Below are positions 36,701 to 48,700 of a DNA stretch of 64,000 bases, piece by piece. Location of the stretch: the NCBI GenBank assembly GCA_037179385.1, contig CM074188.1:24631318-24695317 (forward strand), in the 5' to 3' direction. The first letter of the stretch is position 1. Every line of letters starts with the position of its first letter. A model generated the notes under the pieces. It was not told the DNA's origin. It saw nothing but the letters and a program-made list of their open reading frames with translations, and searched no databases. Origin of the DNA: Holothuria scabra. Its lineage: Eukaryota; Echinodermata; Holothuroidea; Aspidochirotida; Holothuriidae. A program made the translations under genes and the position numbers.

Positions 36701-39700
36701 CAAGGCCTGGTACGATGAAATGCGTAACCCCAAAAGAGTTCAAGCTGTCGCCCATGTAACTTTTTTGATTTCGCCCATATGAAGGGCAGATTCTTCAATT
36801 AACACCCCAACTTTTCAATGGTACTTACAAAAGCCAAATTTTGATTAAAACTTTTTCTTCTTAACAAACTCCAGATTTTAAAATTTTTGTTTAAAAAAAT
36901 CCAAATAATTCGGCGGGCTTCGCGCGCCTCAGATTCTACCAAGTCAATTCCCACTGGAACTAACTCATTGCCTCTATCGAGGACTCGAAATGCTGGCCCC
37001 CCTGTCGGGCAAATCCTGGCGCCACCCCTGATTAGAAGAGACGACTTTAGAAAAGAGCAATATTGAATTTGATGGTGAAAACATCGGTAAAAAAAGTAAA
37101 TAGTTACTTTCCTGCGTAATAAACTAAGACCAAACATACTCACAAATTTTGTAATCACATGACGGCATCTTCCTTTCAATTCGTAGACTGTTTGAAACAC
37201 ATCAATATCTCCACGGTTCTTCAAATTTCCCATTTCAGTTGCGATGGCAACGAAGACACCACACCTACTGCCCCCATCTCTGAAAGAATGAAAAGATAAT
37301 AATGTTATAATCTTAACAAACATACATTTGCGTCAAAAAGTGAAAGGAGAAAGTTTGCAAGTTTTTTTGTAGTATTAAGGCAGCCATTCAGAGCACAACT
37401 TTGCAAAAAAAAAAAAAAAATGGTTGAATCCAGTATTGTGTACACAAACCATCATTGGTGGCAAAATTTTTCTTAAACGTTTTTCTAGGAGACTACATGC
37501 AAGACAAGAGTACATTGGCGTAGCCAGGAGGTAGGGAGAGGCTTATAATCCCTAATCAAAATTCTCTCAAAAAATTGAAATGAAACAAAAAAAAAAACAA
37601 AAAACTTCAAGTGATGCTAAATGTTGCACTTTCGTAATCATATGGTTGTATTATTGTAACATGGGGTTACTTAAATTGTCCGAAATTTCTCAAAAGGTAA
37701 TCAGGCCCCATACCCAAGGCCGGTGATCTCCAATTCAGCAATTGGCCACGTGCCCTCGAACAAAAGTTAGCCTGTACGGCAGATAACACTTGTAGTTACT
37801 AACCGAGATTGCTTTATGTATACAAAATCAGACAGCTGCGCATGTTCCTTATAGACGAATCCTATCAGCACTTGCTTTTAGTGACTGTAGGCAGCCATTT
37901 GCGGGGTCAATCTGCCTTAAATTGTCCTCATTTTTCGTCTATATGTAATTTCAAAACCTCAAATACAGTGAAAGTGAGTGAATCAAGAGGCATTTCAGTG
38001 TACAACCATTCATGGTACAGTTACGCAAAGGAATTGAAAGATTAGAAGGTTAGAGGCCCCTCAATGGCTGACTAAAATCAGACCATCACTAGCTGTCCGG
38101 ATTCGTCTATAAGGACTTACAGGCAATGAACGGTCACCGTCCCTTTGGTTTTCACCACTTGTTGCATTTTGACCATTATTCTGATAAATCCAGCCATCTG
38201 ACTCTCATCTCGAGGCCACGAAGGAAGTTGAAAATGATTCACTTCAAGTTTTTTCTGTTTGTTAGAAAGAAATATATCATCACTTTTTTGAAGAAAAAGA
38301 TTATTTCCATCCTGAAACATATGTAGATATAATGAAACAATTAAAAAAGTTGACGATTAATTAGAACAGAAATAAATAGCATATTTACAACACGACTCAA
38401 TCGTGATAGGTCGATGAAGAGATTTTGCTTTATAAACTGATTTTTCACCAAAATATCGAGACGTTGAAGGTGTCTGTCAGCGGTCAGGTGAAAGGAAATG
38501 TTCATTACTGTTGTAATTACTGTTAAATGAGAATTACGGGGTATTTTAGGGTAAAGATTCACGTTAATTCTATGCAAGACAAGACAGATACTCACACGAG
38601 GTGATGAATAAAAACCGAAGATTAAGGACCATGATGGCAGGTCATTTTGTGCTGCTGCTGGTAATTAATAAATGCACGATTGTGGTGCAGAATCAATGTG
38701 ACGAAAATTTTGAAAACAAACTCTGATTGTCGCTCTAAAATCAACGGAGTAGAAATACCCCAGGGGCTCATGAGCAAGACAGCGAAGGGTCCAAATTAAT
38801 AATATCACAAACTCGATTTTCCAAAACAACTTCAGACAATCCTGTATAGACTCTAGTACAGTCCTATCTGTAGATGGTCGCCACTGACTGGGACAAAAAG
38901 GGCGCACCAAGATATCCGCCGTGAACCTATAAATCGTCTGATTTGACGACGACTCTGTAATATTTAAAGCAAAAGTTTAACTTTAATGGAACAATATCAT
39001 ATTCCTGCAATGCGTGAAGTGATTTTGACCTTAAATTGCCATATTTCAAAAATATTTCAACTTTCTTGCAAAATATGGCAATATACTTGAGCAAGTGTTA
39101 GCTTTCGCACAAAACCATAGCAGACGGCTATTTTGGTGCGCTTTTTCTCCCAATACGGTAGCGACAATGTACCGTGCAGTATGCTCTGTCCATGTATAGG
39201 AAGTCCGTGGTTTAAGTATATCTAAGTATATCTAAGATGAGAGCATGTATGCTTTCCTCTTATTTATTGAAATGCACGTGGACCACTTTTCAATTAATTA
39301 TATCCAAGTATACTTAAGAATATGTAAGTACACTTAAAGGGCGATTCTTTTTACCCCAAACTTACAGTTTTTGTAGTAGTCCACAAAAATTCTCAGTTGG
39401 TCAATCTCTTTGATTGACAGCCATTTAAAAAAAGGATGAATACCAAAGCTCTTATTACACCGCGTGTACTGTACTGAAAGTGTTTTGATTACTACAATGG
39501 GGGGTTTGTATACTCTTCTTGAAGCAATAATGCAGTGATGGGAGGGGCTTAAGTTAATAGGTTAGGAGAACTGGAAGTGTTAAGGTGAGAGGATTCGACC
39601 TTTACTCACCTTTGAAGAGGAATGTGACAGACTAAGTCTTTGTTGAAGAACACCACCAGAATTCTCTGGGTTGCCGATGCACTTGACGTGAATCTTGCCA

Positions 39701-42700
39701 TACCTCTTTTGCCCTATTTTGGGCAAGTAAGTTCCAATAATCTGTAAAATTAAAATCGATATTTGTATAAATAGGTTTAAAAGAACCGATTTACATGAGA
39801 AACATTTGTCAATATATTCTTCGTAACATTAACTTAATCGGAAACTCCAAATACCTCCCCTTTAGCTTCAATATAAACATAGATTGCAAGTATTATTTTC
39901 TTACAGAATCAGTGAACAGTGCTTTTATTATTTTAATATTTGTGACTAAATTTGTACAACTAAACTATGCCTGTGGTTAAATAATAAACCATCCAAGAAC
40001 TTTCAATTCATGTCGATAGGGTGTCGAACTCAGGCCAAATGCTAGTTGCGAAAAAACCCAAGCAGCAAAACTTTAGATACCAAGAGAATGTATTGTTTAA
40101 TGTAACTTGGAAGGGTTTTCACCACATTGGATTAAATCTACGGTATCCAGGGAAACAAGAACCAGCTTTAGAATTCACAACGCGTACCTCATTTACAACG
40201 AAAGGATATAATTAGTTCTATGCCGATAGGAGCACAACCCGAAATGACGCTGTATACCATTACCAACTTGTTAAACGGCAAGAGCGGCAAAGCGGGGTCT
40301 GACGCCCGGATCGTGAAATCTTAAGCTCACTATTGCTGGAAATACATCGGAACATTTACGTACTCACTAAACGGTTATTTAGGTCAGAACAATTATATTA
40401 CACTCAAACAGAATTTAGACTATATCACACCAATTGTGACTTATTTTGACCATCAAGGTCCTTTTCTTACACTACTGAACCATTTTGCTGGAGAACCCCG
40501 GATTGAATCCAATAGAGATTTCCACTGATCCGAACCATCCTGGCAACTAAAAAAATGAGGAGGGGGCGCTCTAGACCTGTCATTTCTTCCATGTAAAGCT
40601 AACTTGAGTAACTTCCCTGGTAACCCTTTTCAAGCTGACAATGTGATAATGCGATTAAAGTTGGAATGCATGAAGCTTTTGTAACGATTTTCAATATGAT
40701 ATACCCTTGTATTTCTCAAAATCAATTTTTTTAATAGGTTTTATAGTATTTATTCTATAACTTGATGACTTGCAGAATGCTACCACTCTTCTGAGAATGG
40801 AAAACAAAACTCCCTTAAGTAAACTTGAAGATTTCAAAATTGTTTCTTATTAGTTCACAACCACGCCCATTATCAAGACATATTTTGTAAAAGAGAAAGC
40901 ACGATATATTCCAAATTTAAATAAAAGACAAATAATCTTTCTTCCTGTAAATATGTTCAAGTTACAATAACCATTACAAAAACAATTTTAAAAACGAGAG
41001 CATATGTCATAAAACGCGTTTTCCGAATATTTCCTTAAATGTTTATTATTAATGTCACAACTTTTTATTTGGATATGATTTTTTCCTTTCGTCACGTGAA
41101 GTCACAAAAGAAAACAAATCATTAATATGGCGGGAACTGTCTTGCAATATTTTTTTACAGATCTTTCAACAAGTTTATTACAACCGTTCGCCTTAACATC
41201 TCAACGAATTAGTGATGCAGTGTAGTCCGGACTCGTGATTTCACAATTTGAAAGTCTCGGCCAGAATGGTTCATTTTTCCCCATTGAGAAAGTATAAGGA
41301 TTCTAGTCAGAGTCCGGATTCGAGTCCTTGAAAATTGAAAATTGCCGGACTCGTGACTTGAAGTCTCCAGACTCTACTGCAGCTCTGCAACTCGTGAAAT
41401 ACTCGTGAAGCACAGTTTTGGGATGAATTAAGAAACAATTGGGGCCAATTGATTTATTTCAATTCCAGTTATGGGAATTATTCCGTTTTGGTAGAGAAAA
41501 TTTACGAAGTTGGTCGCTTAGACCGATTGACAACTTAAATTTATGTAGCTTAGTGATTTTTTATTGAATAAAACAACCTCATAATAACTGGCCACCTTAT
41601 GCCAAAATAAATAGTTTACGCCAAAATTTCATTTTCGAATGAAGTTATTAATATCCATGTTTAGTCCTAGTCATAGTTCCTTGCTCCCTACCCTATGTTT
41701 AATCTATTCCGTCAGAATATTTTGCATTTAACTTGCATATGGTGTGGCTTTCTCAAATTCATCACAAAAATGAACCATTCAATCCTTACCTCGTTCTGGG
41801 AGTCGGTATCATTCAGCGATATGACGGAAGAACATTCATACTGGTATATCATTCTCCAGAAATTATCATTGGTGGACGGTAAAGGAGATTGTGCCATAAT
41901 AAATGATGTATCAGAGACCGCACTCTGCCCATAGAAAAGAGACAATTGAAAGTTAGGGAGGTGTAACACCTCATTGGGTTAGCCAAGAAATCAGGGAGTT
42001 GGCATACCTCTTTGGGTTAGCCAAGCAGCCTCTTCTTTAAAATTACCCATTAATGGCTGTTTTCACCATTTTGGGTGTCATTTTATCGAGTCAACTATTT
42101 TGCAACTTTTGAGACTAGATATGTACTCGTTCTTATGAGACAGAGCTTATTCTAGAGAAAGTGTTTGGTATAGTAGCATCCTCTTCAAAAATTTAGGATA
42201 AACCCTTTCCCCTCCCTCCCCAAATGTTGAAGAACACGCTATATTTCAGAACAAATATCATGATGAAACAATCTACAAAAATACGGAACTCTTTCTTAAC
42301 GGAGGAACAACAAACAAACAAACAAACAAAAATACAAAAAAAAAAAAAAAACCCAACAACAACAACAAAAAACAAGGAGCGGAAATTCACTCCAATAAGA
42401 GTGAAATTCACTCAAAAAGAGCAAAGTTTCACTCTTGATAGTGCCTATAGGGGTTCACTCTTAAAAAACAGTAATCCCCGAGGGCACTCGTTAAAGAGTG
42501 AATTTTCACTATTCTGGGAGTGAATTAACCCAATGGAGAGAATTCACACTTTCTACTCTATTAAAGAGTGACTTAGTTCAGTCTTGCTTTTAGAGTGCCA
42601 TCAATCCAACTTGAGTTAGTGTAGCAGACTATCCTGTTTCGTAATTGGCTCTTAAGGATCGTATGGCACTTTTTCTTCTCAATTTAGAAATTTGCTAGGG

Positions 42701-45700
42701 ATAGCTGCTTTGTTTCCCCCAATATGCAATAGTGAAATCCTTCACTCTAAAAGTAAAAGAGTAAACTTATTCACTCTTTGATAGAGTGAAAAGTGTAAAT
42801 TCACTCCATTAGCGTGATAATTCACTCCAAGAGGAGAGAAACTCACTCCAAAAGGAGTGAAATTCACTCCAGGAAGAGGGAAAATTCACTCTCCCACGAA
42901 TGCCTGCAATGATCACTCTTTTTTAAAGAGCGATCACTGTAGGCACTCCATCAAGAGTGAAACTTCGCTCGTTTAAGGGAATTTCGCTCTTTTTGGAGTG
43001 AATTTCAATCTTCTTGGAGTGAATTATCACTCGAATGGAGTGAATTCATACTTTTCACTCTATCAAAGAGTGATTAAGTTCACTCTTTTTGATTTTAGAG
43101 TGTAAAATATTATGAAAGACATGTAGTAGAGGAACAATCAGAACATTTAGAGATTTAGCTCTACAGCTGCTTCAAAATAAATTTTGGTGACTGTTCATGC
43201 CCTTTGGTTTTGAAATATTGTACATGATTAAAAGTAGAAAATGAAAGTGAAATTTAGCGCGAGTCAATGGAAGAATAATTTGATGGGCAAGTTCTGTCAA
43301 TGAAATCTAGCATGGAAACAAAGAAAATGGCTTACATTGACCAAGGTTGCATTAATGTAAGAACCGTTTCCTGACTTCTCCAGAGATTTCAAAACAACAC
43401 GATAAGAGTCCACTGTTGTAAAAATAAAAAAAAAACCACACATTTTTTCACCCATTTGCATCACCTTTTCAGTACACAATCTCTAGTCAGCTCTAGCTGT
43501 TATGGCATAAGTTGGTCTTGGCGGTATGGGACTGTTTCTCTCGGAAGGGGGGGGGGGGGAACTATTTATCCAACTTCAGATCCCACTTCATTGCAAAATC
43601 TCTGTCAGACTGAGGCACCGAACTATGCCCGATTCAGGAAGGTTTTTTTCCAGTTGGGGGTTGCTGCAAATCCCGGCCCCGTCCCGTACGGCCATGGGGA
43701 GGGAGTCCAATAAAACTAATGGCCCTGCCCAGGGGTGCCAGCACGATGAGTCTATAGTTTCGAACATACGGTTTTGACACTATAAGGCAATGTAAAATAA
43801 TATCAAATTCTGCACTGTGGTACACAAAATGCCTTAAATTTGACGGAAAAGTCACACGGGTAGCCATGCATTAAACACGAACCCACTTCCCCATCATTTA
43901 ATGATAAAGACGTCGATCGTCCCAGGGGCTGGGCAGTTTCGCTCAAGACTACAATACATCTCGACAAACTTAAACCCTAGATTATGGCTAGCCGGGACAT
44001 GGAAGAGTGCGCTGCAACCTAGACCATGCACTTGGATTAATGGACTATAGACGAATCCGAGCAGTTATTTGAGTCGCCCATTAGTGGAGCTCATCAGGCA
44101 TAAATTAATTAAATAAATTAATTAAATTAATAATGTAATTGTCGACATGCAGTTCTATGCCTTCATATTCAGTAAATGAAGAGCTAATTTTAGTGTGCGA
44201 CCATTCATGACACAGGAAAACAGAGAATTTGAAAGATTCAAGTTGATGGACCCCAATTACGGCTAACAAATACGACTCACACACTCTCACCTGACTGTTC
44301 GTTCGACTATAGATACTAAACTCACAAGAGTGGAGCGATGGCAATTACTTAAAAAAGGTAACAGAAGAGCCAAGATAGAACTATTTTTTAGAATGTCAAC
44401 ATGTTCTCTTGTAAAACAAGAAGACAAAATTAATCCACGGATACTAACATCACATTTATTATGTGTAGGGGAATATAACAGTTATAGTCGCCGAATGAAT
44501 AGCCTATTTCAAAACAAAAATATATAGTAGTTTGGGGTTCGTTACTATGACACATACATTATTGTGATGGGATGTGACATTTTGCAGAAGGAGTAAACAA
44601 GAAGTTTTCTTCTTTAAAGTCTTAACCAAGGGGAGCCTTTAACCCCGGCTTCTAGCCTTCTAGTATGTCCTTTTCTGTGGCGTTAAGTCGTATGGGGCGG
44701 AACAAACAACAATGCAGTTCAATATTTATGGGAAAAGAATACTTTGGACCTCTTTCGCGTGACTATCTTTCCGTGAAGACCATGCTTCACGAACCTAAAA
44801 CCTTCTTGTAGTCACAGGAATCTTTCACAAGAGAACATACCACCACACTTTGAAAAAATATAGGCATACCTTGAGGCACGTATCCAGGATTGTGTTGGGG
44901 GGGGGGGGGCTGGGGAGCTATGACCCCCCCCCCTCGTGACTACGCCACTGCCTACCTTATTATATTAAGTTATGATAAGTTTTTTTCAAAACATGTTGCA
45001 ATATTTGTTTTTGAAAGGTGTAAGTTAAACGGAGTGCGAAATAATTTTCTTGGTTACAATCTAAATTCAACATAGACCTATGGATTTATCATAAAAAAAA
45101 GTCCTGTGAAGGGGAAAGAGGGATTTTTTAAATTCAGCTGAAATTTAAAAATAAAATTTAGTCTACTGCTTATTTCCTTATAATTTTGATAAATAGGCCT
45201 ATGGGAATTTTGTCGATGAAAATTGCTTACGAGGTAGAACTTCGGGATATCTGTTTTTGGAAACGTTGCTTTCATGAGCTCCAGCATTTGTACTGCGTGG
45301 TAGGGATAACTTATTCAGTTTCGTCAATGTCTGCAAAAACAGAAACAAAAATTATCGTTAAAAACTTAATAACGTGTGCTAAAAATATCTGTTTTTCTGA
45401 ATAGGTTATGGCATCATAAAAACTTTGGCTTCTTGAGTTAAAATAATGCCCTAGTTTGGTGTTGTGGTGAATTTGGCAGTTGTGAATGTGTGCAGCCAGA
45501 TTCAAATCGGAAGTAGTTAGTTAAAAATGTGGACCTAGACAGAAGTTGGAAGGAGTTTTCTTACTGCACCGGTTCTGGAGTTTGTTGGAACTCCCTTTTT
45601 AAAGATGGGAATAATGAGGCTGCGTTTTGCCCGAACTACCCCTGACACCCTCGGGCAAGAAGCTCCTGTGCTTGCCCAAGGCTTTTTGCGTTTTGTTGCC

Positions 45701-48700
45701 TCGGACGTGTTGTTTGCCTCCGGGCGTGTTGTTAAGAAAAACAGAACTTTCACATACCATAACAAAATCCTAAAAATTGCGAGACATCCTTTTTCGTTTC
45801 GGGAGTTCCAACGGAACGATTTGCTGGGTAGTATTTGGGTGAAAATATTCATCGAGTCACGACAATTTACAGGACAGGTGGACAGCTCCCAAAGGTGTAA
45901 GCCATTTTTTAACTTCGATTGAAGGAAACAGCCGTTCAGTAAATGACGACTGCCTGGTAGAATTTTCCCAAATGAACAAGAGATTCGGGAGATGACATCT
46001 GACTTACATAAATGTACCGTGCTACAGTTTATAAATAAGTTTTTTTTTTTTTTTTTATGTAAGTTAGTTTGTTGTTACTAACCCAGAAAATAATAATTGC
46101 CAAAAATCATAATTTCATGATTTTTGCATTAGAAACGTTATTTTTAAACCATGATATCGAAACTTTTTCTTTTTTGTTAAAAACCTGATGACACTCAGAC
46201 AGTCAGATCCCTACGTCATAAACTTAACAATTGTCTTCCAAAACTAGTCCCCCTCCCTCCGTGGGATAAGGTTTGTGGAATATTCCACGGTATTTTCTAC
46301 CTGTCGTATAGAGACTACTGAAGGGAGGATTTGAATAGTGTTTGTACTGTATTTGAATCCGCATTTACTTTAGGCCTACCTTTTTTATCTAGTTGGCACT
46401 AAATACAGCACTTTTCTTGTTAGCGTGTCCTTTAATCCCATCTAACTGTCAACTAATTCGAAAGGATATTTGAATTCTTGGGATGTAACGTAATGCTTTG
46501 GAACATCTTGTTTGTGTTGACGAATCATAACCAAAATGGCAGATGACTTCATGTCTAACCGAGGTTCACTCTTTACGGGGGGGGGGGGGGAGATCCCCAG
46601 GAGGGGGAAGAGAATGTGCCACCAATAGTCGCAAAATTGCCCATTGAGTTTCATTTTTCAAGCAGTAATTTTTTGAGAAAGAGGTATTTAAATGTCCCTT
46701 TCGATACGGAGAACAAATCACATGCCCTTGTCAAGTTATCACTCTTATGAAGAAATGTTGAGTACTTTGAAAGTTGGGTCTTACGAAAACTGAAACATAA
46801 GCTGGGCACTTCCTTGTAATAATATTACACAATAACGTTGTATATTTTCATTTGTACAGAGTGACATATTAACTCATATTTTTCATCAAACAAACTCTCT
46901 TTATACAACGAAATTATACCCCAATGTTTGGATTAAATATTTGATTATCAGTTCCAAGGTTTATAAATTGTATAAATAAGTTGTTTTAAGAGCGTACCTC
47001 AAATTCTCGTTCCAGCGCGTCCTGTCGCTCAGCTAAGTCCATTCTCATGAGCAGATCGACCGTAACGGCCTTTTCAGGAGCCAGAACGATTGAGATGAGT
47101 GTTTCATATACCAATAAGTATTCACTCTGAAAGAAAGAAAAAGGAAAGAGATCCCTTACTGGATATTTGTTTTAAGCCTTATTCTGAAACAAGTAGTTTT
47201 CTTTTAAAGTACTGTCCATGCTATGAATTATAATGTAACTTCTGTATCAATCTGTTAAATGGGAAGATAATATACAAATGTAAAAAAAAAATAACAAATA
47301 ATAATAAAACACATTCTCTCTTAAGGAGGGATCACTGCAGGCACCCCATTGAAAGTGAAACTTCGGTCTTTTTTTTTTGGGGGGGGGGGGGGGAATTTCA
47401 CTCTCTTTTTTTTGGAGTAAATTTCACTCTTCTTGGAGGTACTAACGCTCTAACGCGGACCCACTGATTTACCCGAATCGGGAGGTTGATACCCTCCCCC
47501 GGCATTCGCCTCTGACGCCTATGGTTAAGATATATTTGGTGACTATCAGATATCTCCTGCATTATGTACTGTGCTAAAACATGATGACGATATATTGAAT
47601 ATTTAATGAGCGAGTTCACTATAATCACAGAGTTAAAATGTATGAAGGGAAGGGCGGAACTTGTGTCGTTATGACATATGCTGTCTTGTGTCTTTAGTAT
47701 TATAGTAAATACAATAGAGAGTATAAACAATTAGTGGTGAGGTCAGCAATATTGTTTATATGCTCCCAGTTGTCATTTTTTTTATGTGGTGCATTTATTA
47801 ATGAACGTTAAGCCCAAGCTGATAATATGCATTGTAAAATTTTGTAGAAGCGACGTTCGACGTAAATTATTATGGAGAAAAGCATTATTTGATATTTTAT
47901 TTTTAAAAAAAGTCTTTTAAATTGAGATATGATTGGTCAAATTAACATTACATTTAAAGATTGAAGAGAAACAGTCACCCCGAGCCATTTTTTGCAAACT
48001 CTTGGCAGAATAAATCTGGTGATAAATATAAAATTCCGAAACTCTCTTATTTCGAATAGATAGATAGGCTTAGATGTGATGCACGTGACGTTAGCGCGTT
48101 TAAATTTGGCATAGACGAATCCGACCAACGCTTGTGTTTAGTGACTGTAAGCAGCCATTAGTGGAGTGCATCCGTCTTAAATAGGCTTCGTTTATTGTCG
48201 AAATGTAATTTCAAACCCTCGTTTACAGTGAAATTTAGAGAATCAAGAGGCGATACAGTGTGCAATTATCGACGGTACCGGTAAGCCAAGAAATTGAACG
48301 ATTAAAAGATGATATACCCTACTTATGGCGGACTAAAATCAGACCATCACTTGCTGTCAGGATTCGTCTATACTGGATGGTACTAATCAGGCGCAGGACA
48401 TGACGTGTTGCCAATACGAGCGCACAACAGCAGCTTGGTAAGAATCGTTGTGCAATTTAGACACCTGGGTCGCAAAATAGACGCGCAACTTAGTGACGTC
48501 GGGTGCATGACCTCTATAGTAGTTATACTTTGAATTGCCTCAAAGAATGCATGTTTAGACAAAACTTACCCTTGACTGCACCATGTCCACTCGGTGTTGT
48601 CTCATATTCCTCACGAACTCATGGACACTCAGAGGACTTCCTCTGTTAGACTTCAGGTGATTTAGTAAAGAATAGACAGCGATGAAAACTCCGGTTGCTC

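Noticed and set aside
45535..45922. Overlapping 105-residue ORFs on both strands within an intron
   Set aside because: Neither shows a recognised domain, and they mirror each other. Possibly a repeat fragment; not enough to call a gene.
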